From Hymenobacter sp. 15J16-1T3B (lineage in GTDB: Bacteria > Bacteroidota > Bacteroidia > Cytophagales > Hymenobacteraceae): 64,000 nt of DNA. The stretch is taken from contig NZ_JAJFAV010000005.1 of NCBI RefSeq assembly GCF_020711235.1, positions 186,001-250,000 of the forward strand, in the 5' to 3' direction. Positions within the stretch are counted from its first letter, which is position 1. Each line of letters opens with the position of its first letter. Shown one piece after another: positions 37,770-47,400 of this stretch. The position numbers were made by a program, and so were the translations under genes. The notes beneath the pieces were generated by a model. It ran no database searches. It was not told where the DNA came from and saw only the letters and a list, made by a program, of their open reading frames with translations.

Positions 37770-38825
37770 CTAGTGCAAGCCTCGTAGCCACTGCTGCAGG
37801 CTGGGCGCCAGGTCGGGCGGGGGCTGCGGCCAGCGCCGCGCCGAATCGGCCCGCGCGGGCAAGAGCAAGGCGCCGTTGGCCTGCTGGTACACCTTCACGC
37901 CCGAGCCCCGCCTACGCCCCACGGCATTGCGGAGCTGCTGGCTGCTTATGGCTACGTTCAAACTGGTATCGAGGGCGCCGTACAGCCCCAGCACGGCCAC
38001 CGGCTGCCGACTTAGCTGCCGCAGCCACGCCCGGTCGGCCCGCCCGAAAGCGGCGCCCTGCACCAGCAGAAAGCGCGGCCGCGCCGCTTCGGCCGATAGA
38101 ACGGCCGCCCGGCCGCCCGGCCCAGTTGCCCACACGCCCACTTTGCCGGAATCAACCCGGGGTTCGGCCCGCAGCCGCCGCAGCGCAGCCGCTATTTGCT
38201 GGGCCGCTACCGAATCAGATAGGGCGACAGTGGGGCTGGCTAGGGCCACCTGCACGCCCTGGCCAGCCAGCCAGTCGGCCCAGCCGTAGGCAGCGCCCGC
38301 AGCGCCGGGCATCGGCCAATATAACAAGGCCGGTCGGTGCTGCGCGGTGTCGAGGGGCAAGTAGCGCAGCACGGCGGGAGCTGCGCCGGCCGCCGGTTGG
38401 CGCGTCACGGTATAAGCAGGTAAATCGGCTGCGCCCCGGCGCACGGCTACCAGTTCGGCCCGCAGCGTATCGTGCAACCACACGGCGCCGGTGAGGAAAT
38501 TCGGCTCTTCGCGCAGGGCCAAGCGGCTGCCCCCGGGCAAGCGCCCCACCAACGCCGGCGCTCGATACGCCACGCTATCGAACCACCGGGCGTACGGCGG
38601 CCCGCCCGGCGCCCGCAGCTGCACTTGCACCAGTCGGCTGGCCGAATCTTGGTAGACGTTGAGCACTACCGGTAGCTCGGCGCCGCGGTAGGTAAGCGTG
38701 CCTTCGTAGCGGCCAACGGGGGCCACGCGCTGCTGGCGGTCGGCAGCGGGCGAGCAGGCGGACAACAAGCCCAGCCCAAGGCTTGTCAACCACTCCCAGC
38801 GCACGTCCAGCAGCCGCCTCCTCAT
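37770..38825 (-). CDS. lipoprotein with a degenerate alpha/beta-hydrolase-like domain
   Basis: The 351-residue protein has a signal with LLSACS (lipobox Cys near residue 24). An N-terminal beta-rich part (GRYEGTLTYRGAELPVVLNVYQDSASRLVQVQL) resembles the domain preceding secreted hydrolases. The C-terminal part has hydrolase-like order: DSGKVGVWATGPGGRAAVLSA where GxSxG is expected, then VAVLGLYGALDTSLN and QQANGALLLP. The nucleophile Ser is replaced in a TGPGG sequence and no His follows in the expected place, so catalysis is unlikely. It overlaps the GNAT gene stop by 4 bases. Confidence 0.65.
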   Translation of the reverse strand: MRRRLLDVRWEWLTSLGLGLLSACSPAADRQQRVAPVGRYEGTLTYRGAELPVVLNVYQDSASRLVQVQLRAPGGPPYARWFDSVAYRAPALVGRLPGGSRLALREEPNFLTGAVWLHDTLRAELVAVRRGAADLPAYTVTRQPAAGAAPAVLRYLPLDTAQHRPALLYWPMPGAAGAAYGWADWLAGQGVQVALASPTVALSDSVAAQQIAAALRRLRAEPRVDSGKVGVWATGPGGRAAVLSAEAARPRFLLVQGAAFGRADRAWLRQLSRQPVAVLGLYGALDTSLNVAISSQQLRNAVGRRRGSGVKVYQQANGALLLPARADSARRWPQPPPDLAPSLQQWLRGLH

Positions 38826-39358
38826 AGCCCCCTGCGCAGGACGTAGTCGGTTTGCACGTCGTTTCCCACGCGGAATTCGGTTTCACCGATTTGCTTGAAG
38901 CCTTTGCGGCGGTAAAACTCCTGGGCCTTTTCGTTTTTCTCCCACACGCTCAGCACCAGGGAACGGCAGCCGCGTTGCCGGGTCTCGTCGAGACAGCGCC
39001 GCAGCAAGCTCGCACCCAGCCCGGTGCCCTGCCAGTCTTCCTGCACGTAGAGGCGCTGCAGCTCGGCCCGGTTGCGCACATCGGCGCCGGGCTCAGCGCC
39101 CAGGCCCGAGCCGATGGTCAGCTTGGCGTAGCCTACCAGTTGCTGCTGCATCAACGCCAGGAAAAAAATGGTGTTCGGATCCTGCAACTCCGCTAGCTGC
39201 TGCTCCGGACCGAAATTCTCCGCCACGTACAGGGCCATATCCTCCGCCGTGTTCTGCGCGGCGTAGGTATCCTGAAAGGTTTGGCGGCCGAACTCGGCGA
39301 GTTGGGCCGCAGTGGCGGCGGTTCGTTTGGCTGGAACGATGCGGAGCGGTGAGGACAT
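38822..39358 (-). CDS. GNAT-family N-acetyltransferase
   Basis: The 178-residue protein has the GNAT fold with the acetyl-CoA loop LYVQEDWQGTGLGASLLRRC near residues 105-125, then LVLSVWEKNEKAQEFYRRKGFKQIGE. It should acetylate a small amine or protein N-terminus; substrate unknown. I place the start at ATG 39358 (MSSPLRIVPA). It is the first of two coupled genes with the degenerate hydrolase lipoprotein. Confidence 0.9.
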   Translation of the reverse strand: MSSPLRIVPAKRTAATAAQLAEFGRQTFQDTYAAQNTAEDMALYVAENFGPEQQLAELQDPNTIFFLALMQQQLVGYAKLTIGSGLGAEPGADVRNRAELQRLYVQEDWQGTGLGASLLRRCLDETRQRGCRSLVLSVWEKNEKAQEFYRRKGFKQIGETEFRVGNDVQTDYVLRRGL

Positions 39359-39392
39359 AGCGCGGCAAAGAAACAAAACGCGCCGCCGTTCG

Positions 39393-39659
39393 TCACGACA
39401 CGCGGCCGCCGCCGGGCTCGTCGGAGATACGTCCGTCTTGCCGCATGCGCCACCCGTAGCGAATGATGAGCGCGCCCAGCACCAACATCAGCACGGACAA
39501 CACCAGATACGTCGGCTGCACGGCGTTCCAGCCGCCTTGCTGCCATTCGGCCGCCGATACGCCAAACCGCAGCACCTGCGCCGTGACCAACAGCCCACCC
39601 GCCACAATCAGCATCAGCCCGACCAAGCGCCGGGTCGCCGGAGAAAGAGAAGTAGCCAT
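39393..39659 (-). CDS. small two-helix membrane protein
   Basis: The 88-residue product has two hydrophobic segments (LVGLMLIVAGGLLVTAQVLRF, about residues 11-31, and YLVLSVLMLVLGALIIRYGW, about 50-69). A polar C-terminus ends with a Gly-rich stretch. No family is recognised. It starts 34 bases upstream of the GNAT gene on the same strand. The start at ATG 39659 is preferred to a TTG four codons earlier. Confidence 0.65.
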   Translation of the reverse strand: MATSLSPATRRLVGLMLIVAGGLLVTAQVLRFGVSAAEWQQGGWNAVQPTYLVLSVLMLVLGALIIRYGWRMRQDGRISDEPGGGRVS

Positions 39660-39750
39660 AGCCCAACTCAACGCAATATTTCGCCGGGCGTTGCCTCAAA
39701 CAAGTGCCCTCAATCTGACTCGACGTTTACTAACACCCACCGCTGCCGTC

Positions 39751-39780
39751 TTGCATATTCGCTGCTGCTACGTACTTTTG
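39751..39780 (+). promoter_or_regulatory. tRNA-Gly promoter
   Basis: TTG (39751-39753), 19 bases, TACTTTTG (39773-39780) match the Bacteroidota consensus exactly in spacing and sequence. The tRNA begins 17 bases downstream. Confidence 0.78.
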
Positions 39781-39796
39781 CTCTACCAAACATCAA

Positions 39797-39869
39797 GCGG
39801 GAGTAGCTCAGTTGGTAGAGCATCAGCTTCCCAAGCTGAGGGTCGCGAGTTCGAGCCTCGTTTCCCGCT
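39797..39869 (+). tRNA. tRNA-Gly (CCC)
   Basis: The 73-base cloverleaf has acceptor arms GCGGGAG (39797-39803) and TTCCCGC (39862-39868) with one G-T pair. The anticodon loop TTCCCAA gives CCC, and the T loop contains GTTCGAGCC. No CCA is encoded. It differs from the TCC isoacceptor at 11661. No integrase follows it, though accessory exported-protein genes start downstream. Confidence 0.96.
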
Positions 39870-40073
39870 CACTCAGAATCAGCCACTTAGACACAGGTCT
39901 GGGTGGCTGATTTGCTTTTGGTTGCAATAACTCGAGTAAGCGGGCATACAGTTGACAAGCCCGAGCAAACGAATCTGCTGTTGGTTATGCAAGGCCACTA
40001 AGGGACTGGCTGCGCTTGGATTAGTGGTAACTTGTGCTCCGTTTTTCCACAAGGCCACTTCTGCAACGGGGTT

Positions 40074-43000
40074 ATGTCGACCTTTTTCCTCCTTCGGGCA
40101 GCAGCGCGCAGCTGGGCCTGCGGGCTCTTGCTGCTGGCAACCACCGCTACGCTGGCGCAAACCCCGTCGTCGCGCGCCACCGCCTATGCCCGGCAGCTAA
40201 AGCAGCTGAATGCATTAGTTGTCAGTCCCGGCTACAACCAAGGCGCCGCTCAGCAGCAAAAGCAGCTGAGCGCGCGCCACCAAGCGCGTGCCCTGGCGGG
40301 TGAAGCCCAACTCCGGGGCGAGGGCGCGGTGTATTTGCAGGCCACGGTCTTAGCCTTGGAGTTGGAAGGCATGGACTCCGGCCTTTGGGGCCGGCGTAAG
40401 ATTCCAATCGGTGCCCTGGAGCAGGAATTGAAGCAAGCCACGTTTCCGGTGCGGCCGCTGCTGCATTCGTTATTGGGCGAAGCATACCACCAATACCTGC
40501 GAACCAAGCACTACCGACAAGACCTAAATGCGTGGGGCCCCGAGCAGGAGCCCAAAACCAGCATCGCGCACTGGAGCGACGAGCGGCTGGAGCAAGCCTC
40601 CTGGGAGCATTACCGGCTGTCCTTACTGGAAGCCCCGGACCAGCAACGGCAGTTGCGCTTGCGGGCCACGCCGTATTTGCTGCGCGGGCTCAACGCCCAT
40701 ACCGGAGCCGGTTACGAAACCCTGTTAGACCTGATTTACAGCCGGGCCGTGGCCGGGCTGCCGCACGGTTCCCTCGCCCCAGCTAGTGCAACCGATTCCC
40801 TGCGCACCGCGCACTACTATGCCGCCCTGCTGGGTAGCACTGCCAGCTTTACGCGGCAGTTGCTGAGTACCGACCAGCCCGTAGGCGCCGACTCGCAGAC
40901 CTTGCCGCTGTGGGCCTGGGCCTTGCAGCGCTGGGAAAATGCTCAGCCGGCCACTGCTACCGGTCAGGCCATTGTTCGGTTGACGCGCCTGGAATCAATT
41001 GCTGCGCAGGCGCCCGAGGCGTATGCCAAAACCCTGTACCGCGACGCGCTGCGGCAGGGCGCCCGCGACTACCGCCACTTGCCTATTGCCGCCGAATACC
41101 TGGCCTTGGCGGCCCAGCAGTGGCTGCCGCTCAGCCGCGACTCGGCGCTGGCCTTATGCCAGGAGGGGCTGCAGCGCTACCCCGCCTCGTTGGGCGGCCG
41201 GCAGTGCGAGGCACTGCGCTATCTATTACAGCGCCCTCAACTGTCGGTGTCCACCGCTTCGCTGCAGGTGCCCGCCGACTCGGCTTGGTCGATGCAAGTA
41301 ACCACGCAGAACGTGCCGCGGGTACATGCCTGGGCCTTCCGGTTGCCCTTGGCTCTGATGCCCAGGCCAGAGGAACTCGCCAATCCTTCCGATGCGCATT
41401 CAACGGCCCACATCCGCGCGTACCGCTACGTGCTGGACCGCCACGCGACGCCGGCCGCCGCTTGGCAGGTAGCGCCTGCCGCGCCGGATGGCGTGGCGCA
41501 TGACTTGTCCGGGCCCGCGCTACCCAGTGGGCATTACCTAGTGGTGTACAGCGCGACTGCGACGCCCGCGGAATGGGACCAGCTAGATTCGAATACGCAG
41601 TGCCTGTTTCTGCAGGCCAGCAAGTTGGTCGCTTTGCGGCGGCAAATGCCCGCCCGGGGCACCACGTCGTTGTTGCTGCTCAACCGGCGCACGGGACTGC
41701 CGCAGCCCGGCGTGCAGGCCCGGTACGTGTTTACACCGCCCGTAGATAGCCTTCCCCGGCTGAGCTGGGGCCCCGTTTCATCGCCCCAGCCCGGGGCGGA
41801 TGGCTGGCTGCACTTGCGCGGCCCAGCTCCCACGCGCCAGGGCTACAGCCACCGCGCGGATCTGCTGCTGAGTTACGCGGCCGATTCGCTGCTGGTGCCC
41901 GGGCCGGCCGGGCCGCCGGACAGCAGTGCGCAGGCCGCGGCGGCTTTAGAGGGCACGTCGGCGGGCCTGATTGTGACCGACCGGTCGACCTACGCGCCCG
42001 GCGACACGGTGCACTACAAAATCATCCTGACCCGCAACACCCCGACCTGGCACGTCGGCGCCGGCTTGGTGGATACGTTGCAAGTGACCCTGCCAGGAGC
42101 GGCTACTAACCGCATTCCGATTCGGACCAATGCTTTCGGCAGTTATAGCGGTACCCTGGTGTTGCCGGATAGCTTAGCCGCCGGGTACGACTACCTGACC
42201 CTGAACCTGGGCCGGCAGCAGCTAACCTTGTCGCTACGCCCCCCCGTCCCTGCTGGCATGCAAGTGATCTGGGCTGATTTACCCAAGCAGGTGCAGCGGC
42301 AAGAGCTGGTAACCGTCCGCGGGCGGGTTCTCTCGCCAAAGGGGCAGGAACAGCCGGGCCTGCGCGTGCGGTATCAGGTTGTGCGCGAAGTGGTGCGTTT
42401 GCATAAGAACGGCGTGTACGGCGACCCGGTGCTGAACACGCTGCCCGCGGCGGAACAGGTGCTGGACGCGGGCACGGTGCAAACCGGTCCGGACGGCGGC
42501 TGGAGCTTTTCTTTTCGGGCCGCGGCCCCGGCCGATGTGCCTCCGGCGCGCTTGTCGCCGGGGCAGCTGGCCTACCGCGTGCGCGTGCAAGCCGTGGCCT
42601 ACGCCGGTACCGACAGCGTAGTCAGTTTCCGCGAGCTGCCCCTGGACCGGCCGTTGCGCCTGCTGCACCTGCACGCTCCGGCGGTGCTGAACCGCCAAGA
42701 CCTGGTGCCGCTGCGCGTAGCCTGCGAAGCCAGCTCGGCCGCGGCACGCGAGGCCACGGGGCAGCTGGAGCTGTACCGGGTTTCGGGCACCGCGGCTGAG
42801 CTAAGTTCATGGGCCAGTGCGTGGTTGGAACACCTCACCGGCGAGCAGCCCCTGGACTACCCGGACTTGGAGCCAACCGCAGTACTCAAGCCGGATTTGG
42901 CCAAGCTGTCCAAGGAGTTGGTCGCCACGCAACCCTTCGATACGCGCAGCATGGCCCTACCGGAGCTGAATGCCGTGCTGCGCCGCCAAGCCCCGGGCGT

Positions 43001-44045
43001 GTTCCTGCTGCGGGTGCGCACCACCGATTCGCTGGCCCAGCCCGCCCAAGCCGACTTTGCGCTGCTGCTCTACGACGCGGCCGCCGCCTGCCTGCCTTTC
43101 CCGACGCCCGATTGGTTTATCGGGGCTCGGGCGCTGGCCCCGGCCGACACTGGCTGCGTAGTGGTGGGCAGCCAAACTGGAGGGCCGATGCTGGTCGAGT
43201 TTGGCGCAGCCGACCGGGTGCTGGCGCAGCAATGGTTGCGGCTGCGCGCCGGTGAACAGCAGCACGTATGCGTGCCGGCCACTGCGCGGGGCGCCGCGTG
43301 CTGGCTGCGTACCACGCAGTGGCAGCAGAACCGCTTGTACACGCACGCCAGCCCGCTGCTAGCGCCCGCCCACGCCCCGCAGCTGCGGTTGCTCCGGGCC
43401 CGGCGCCGCACCTCGGCCGCCGGCGTCAGCCGCTGGCAGATTCGGCTGCGGGTGCAGGATGCCCAGGGGCGGCCCGTGGCGGCGGAGGCATTAGCAAAGC
43501 TCGTGCTGACTGCGGCCGATCAAACGGCCCCATCGGAGCCGCTTTATGCCCAACACTGGGTGCCCCAACAAACCGGGGAATGGCAGGACCGTACGCGGGC
43601 CGTAGCAGCGTATGCCGTGGCGGCGGCCCGCATCGACCAGGGCTATTACCCACAACGCACCGCGCCCGGGTTGCGCCTGCTCGGTGAAACGGCCATTTCC
43701 GCCCTAGAAGGCGACTCCGTGGAACTGCGGCGGATAAACGAAGGGCTACCCGTTGCCTCAGCGCCTTATCCGTCCGACTGGGATGCCGCAGCCACTTCCG
43801 ACTGGTCTCCTGCGTACGCCCAGCAGACTTCTGCCGGCCAGCGGCTAAGCTTACCCCTCCCGCCGGCCGCTGGGGAGGTCCCAGCCGGGGGGTGGCATCC
43901 AGCGTTGACACCGCGCAAAAACGGGCGGCTGAAGGTGACCATAGATCTTCCGGCAAACGCCAGCCCCTCCTCCCTGCGGTTGTTGGTGCATACGCCGGAG
44001 GCAGCTTCGCAGCTGCTCACGGTGCCCTTGTCGGTTTTCCGCTGA
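40074..44045 (+). CDS. alpha-2-macroglobulin-like exported protein (MG2 domain), short form
   Basis: From ATG 40074 the protein has 1323 residues with a signal peptide ending TATLAQ (about residue 29). Residues 30-430 are alpha-helical and unassigned. Macroglobulin-type beta domains follow, with the MG2 hallmark IVTDRSTYAPGDTVHYKIILTRNTP near residue 625 and SGTLVLPDSLAAGYDYLTLNLG after it. It ends with KVTIDLPANASPSSLRLLVHTPEA, reminiscent of the start of the A2M domain. No CxEQ thioester motif is visible and it is shorter than the roughly 1900-residue Bacteroidota family members, so it may be a truncated or specialised form. A promoter was not identified. A perfect terminator follows. Confidence 0.75.
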   Translation: MSTFFLLRAAARSWACGLLLLATTATLAQTPSSRATAYARQLKQLNALVVSPGYNQGAAQQQKQLSARHQARALAGEAQLRGEGAVYLQATVLALELEGMDSGLWGRRKIPIGALEQELKQATFPVRPLLHSLLGEAYHQYLRTKHYRQDLNAWGPEQEPKTSIAHWSDERLEQASWEHYRLSLLEAPDQQRQLRLRATPYLLRGLNAHTGAGYETLLDLIYSRAVAGLPHGSLAPASATDSLRTAHYYAALLGSTASFTRQLLSTDQPVGADSQTLPLWAWALQRWENAQPATATGQAIVRLTRLESIAAQAPEAYAKTLYRDALRQGARDYRHLPIAAEYLALAAQQWLPLSRDSALALCQEGLQRYPASLGGRQCEALRYLLQRPQLSVSTASLQVPADSAWSMQVTTQNVPRVHAWAFRLPLALMPRPEELANPSDAHSTAHIRAYRYVLDRHATPAAAWQVAPAAPDGVAHDLSGPALPSGHYLVVYSATATPAEWDQLDSNTQCLFLQASKLVALRRQMPARGTTSLLLLNRRTGLPQPGVQARYVFTPPVDSLPRLSWGPVSSPQPGADGWLHLRGPAPTRQGYSHRADLLLSYAADSLLVPGPAGPPDSSAQAAAALEGTSAGLIVTDRSTYAPGDTVHYKIILTRNTPTWHVGAGLVDTLQVTLPGAATNRIPIRTNAFGSYSGTLVLPDSLAAGYDYLTLNLGRQQLTLSLRPPVPAGMQVIWADLPKQVQRQELVTVRGRVLSPKGQEQPGLRVRYQVVREVVRLHKNGVYGDPVLNTLPAAEQVLDAGTVQTGPDGGWSFSFRAAAPADVPPARLSPGQLAYRVRVQAVAYAGTDSVVSFRELPLDRPLRLLHLHAPAVLNRQDLVPLRVACEASSAAAREATGQLELYRVSGTAAELSSWASAWLEHLTGEQPLDYPDLEPTAVLKPDLAKLSKELVATQPFDTRSMALPELNAVLRRQAPGVFLLRVRTTDSLAQPAQADFALLLYDAAAACLPFPTPDWFIGARALAPADTGCVVVGSQTGGPMLVEFGAADRVLAQQWLRLRAGEQQHVCVPATARGAACWLRTTQWQQNRLYTHASPLLAPAHAPQLRLLRARRRTSAAGVSRWQIRLRVQDAQGRPVAAEALAKLVLTAADQTAPSEPLYAQHWVPQQTGEWQDRTRAVAAYAVAAARIDQGYYPQRTAPGLRLLGETAISALEGDSVELRRINEGLPVASAPYPSDWDAAATSDWSPAYAQQTSAGQRLSLPLPPAAGEVPAGGWHPALTPRKNGRLKVTIDLPANASPSSLRLLVHTPEAASQLLTVPLSVFR

Positions 44046-44228
44046 GTGCTCTTGGGCTTGAGCTGTGATTTAGGCTTGCTCCCGGGGGCCGCCCGGCAAA
44101 GCCGGCTGAGTGACTCAAGCCTCGATCTGAAAAAGATGTGTCATGGGGAAGTCCACGCATTGAATTTGCCAAAATAAACTCGGCCACTGTGGTGCTTGCC
44201 CCGGTGCAAAGACAACGTTTCTCCGCGG

Positions 44229-44282
44229 CCCTGACGCACAACGCCCCTGCTTCTCACGAAGCAGGGGCGTTGTGCGTCAGGG
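44229..44282. terminator. bidirectional terminator with 25-bp perfect stem
   Basis: Arms 44229-44253 and 44258-44282 are perfectly complementary with loop TCAC. It lies in the 384-base gap between convergent large genes. No long T run flanks it. The rest of the gap (44046-44429) shows no gene. Confidence 0.8.
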
Positions 44283-44429
44283 CTACCGTTTCCGTTTTCA
44301 GCCGTCGAGCCGTTGTTAATTAGAACTGCTGAGGCGGCAGGGCCGCCGAGCCTAAAACGTAGGACTCGGCGGCTGTAAAACCGGGAATGATGAGGCGGAG
44401 GTCAGCTGTTCGTCGAGTTCAGCGGATGG

Positions 44430-47400
44430 TTAGTGCAGCACCAGTTTGCGGGTGAGCGTGCCGGCGCTGGTGCGCAGTTGCACAGTGTACACACCCACCG
44501 GGAGCTTGTCAACGGCAAGCGGCTGCTCCAGCAGCGGACCGCGCAGCGTCAGGGTTTCGGTCCGCACTACCTGGCCCAGAGCATTTACCAAGCGCAGCTC
44601 GGCGCTGCCGGTGGGCAGCCCTGCGGCGGCCAGGGTCACGCTCGTGCCGGCAGCCGGGTTCGGGTATACCTGCAAGGTGGCACCGGCCAGCCGCGCCGCC
44701 GTGGTGGCCAGCGGACGGCTGGCGTTGAGGTGCAGCACAAAGCGGACGGTGCTCAAGCCCTGCGCCAGCTGCACCGTGTAAGTGCCCTGGCGCAGGTCGT
44801 GCCAAGTGCCGGTCAGGCGGTCCTCCAGAAGCAGCTGACTGGAGGTCGGGAAGTTGACCAGCTGCTCGGGCGCAAACGTGTAAGAGCCAGCCTGCGGGGC
44901 ATTCACCGCCAGCGTGAGGTCAAACGGCTGGCTGCCGGTGGGCAGGCCCTGAATGGCGAAGCTGTTGGCGCCGTCCTGCTGGTACAGGGTCGGCTGCTGG
45001 CCGCCGTTGAGCTGCACTTTCAGCGCGTCGAAACGGGAGTCGAAGCCGGTGGTGGCGCCGGCTTCCTGGTAGCAGTAGAACGCATCAGCATCGACCGGGG
45101 CGCTGCTGCCAGTGCGCCGCAGCGCCAGCGCCAGCACCGGCCGGGTTTCCTGGGTCCGGTACACGGCGGGGTTCGGGTAGCTGGTTTCGCGGGCGGCGTT
45201 GGTGAAGGTAAGCGTGGCCGCACTCGTACCCGTCGTGACCCGGGCAAAGAAGCCCTGCGCCATGGCCACGATGTTGGCGCCCGCCGGGCCCACGCCGTTG
45301 ACGTAGCTCACGTAGCTGCCCGTGTACTGCCCGCTGGAGCGGTACACGTACAAGGCGTTGTCCACGCCGGCCGGGCGCGTCAGGTTGTCCCAGTTAAGCG
45401 GCGAGGGGTAAGGGTTGCCCAGCAGCTGCCAGCCCGAAGCCGCCGTGCTACCGCGCGTCAGGCTCACCGGCAGGGCGCCGTTGTTCAGCGGGCCGGTGAA
45501 GTCCACGGTCGTCGGGCTCAGGTTCGACGTGTAGCCCCGACCTACGGCCAGCGGGCTACTGGTAGCGGCCGGCGACTCCCAACCGTAGTCGAAATCGGCC
45601 GTGGTTCCGCTGCCCGTCAGGCGCTGTTCGTTGTACTGAAACACCGTCGGAAACGGCGTTACGGCGTAGGGGTTCGGCGCCGAGTTGTAGGCCGGGTTCA
45701 CCACGGGCGTGGTGGCGGGGGCGGCCAAATCGGCCACCGTAGCGCCCGAGGACACGGGGCTGCTGAGGTGACGGTAACCCAAACCCGCGTTCAGGGCGGG
45801 GCTGAGGTAGCGCTGCACCGTCACGTTGCCGGTCACGACGCCGCTGCCCAGGTTGGCAACCAGGCCCGTGTTCTGCGCATCCGACAAGAGGGTGAGGTTG
45901 CCGTTCGACGCCAGGTTGCCGCTCGTCAGGCTCACCATGCCGCGGACCTGCACCGGGCCAGTCAGCGTGGCCCCGGGAGTGCCCACCAGCAGGTTGAACA
46001 GCTGCATGGTGCCGGAACCGCCCAGCAACTGGGCCGTGGTCGTCGAGGTAAGGCGCAGCGGGGCCAGGCCCGTGGTGGTGTAGCTGCCGTTGTTGACCAC
46101 GTTGCCCTGCACTTCCAGCAAGCCGCTGGCTTGGGTGATGGTGCCGTTGTTGGTCAGCGTGCCGAGCACCTGCAGGGTGCCGTTCGACAAGCTCAGCGAA
46201 GCACCCGCGGCTACCGATACGGAAGCCACGGCCGGTTGCGTCGTGCTTACCACCGGGTAGCGCGCGGCGCCGGCCGGGATAATCACGTCATTGCTGGTAA
46301 CCGGCACCGTGCCCAGGCTCCAGTTCGAGGCCGTCGTCCACGCCGTGGAATTCGCGCCGGTCCACACGTTGGCCGTGGTCGGGGTAGCCACCGTGAAGGC
46401 CAGGCCGCGCGAGCTGCCTTCCTGCAGGGGGCCGCCGGCCGGGCGCACATAGCCGGTGCCGGCACCCGCGGGCACTGTCACCCGGGCCTGGGTGGGGCTC
46501 AGCAGCTGAAAATTGGTGCCAGCTACGCCGTTGAAGGTCACGCCCGTAATCTGCGCCGGTATCGGGAAGCCCAAACGCGGGTCGGTGCGCTGGAAGTTGA
46601 AGCCGGTTACCGTCACCACCGTGCCCGCCGGGCCGCTGCTCGGCGACAGGGAGCTGATAACCGGGCTCATTACTTCGAAGTTGGCGCCGCTCAGCCCGGG
46701 CGTGTTCGTCACGATGAACCCGCCGTTGCCCGACAAGGCTGACACGCCGCTCAGATCGGGCACCGTGGCGGTAATCTGGGTTTCGCTAACCACCGTGTAC
46801 TGCACGGTGTACGTGATGGAGTTCAGCACATAAGCCACCGTGGCTCCGGTGAAGCCTGTGCCACTGATGGTGGCGTTGTCGCCCGTCAGCCCGCCGGGGT
46901 AGGTGCTGGAGCCCACCGTGGCCGCCGTCACGGCCAGCAGGCGCAGCGAGGTAGCCGACGTGGCCGTGCCCACCGGCGTCACCACCTGAATCAGGCCCGA
47001 CGGCAGATCCGGCGACGCGGACGTGTTGGCGAACGGAACCGTGGCCGTCAGCTGCGTGCCGGCGGCATTCACCGTAAAGGAGGGCTGGCTCACGCCGCTG
47101 AAGCGCAGCGCCGTGGCCCCCGTCAAGTTGCTGCCGGTGATGGTGACGGTCTGCCCGCTCTTGGCAAAAACCGGCGCAAACGAGCTGATGACCGGGCCTT
47201 GCCCGGTGACGGTGAAGTTGCTGGTGCTCGTGCCCGTGCCCTGCGGCGTCGTCACCGAAATGGGTCCGGTCGTGGCCCCGTTCGGAACCGTCACGGTCAG
47301 CTGGGTGCCGGTGGCATCCACCGTAAAGCCCGAAGCCGCGGTGCCGTTGAAGCTCACGGCGGTGGCGCCCGTCAGGTTGACGCCCGTTAGCGTCACCGTA

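Noticed and set aside
44433-46742. 769-codon plus-strand frame opposite the T9SS giant gene
   Set aside because: Shadow of the repetitive coding sequence; no signal peptide or domain.
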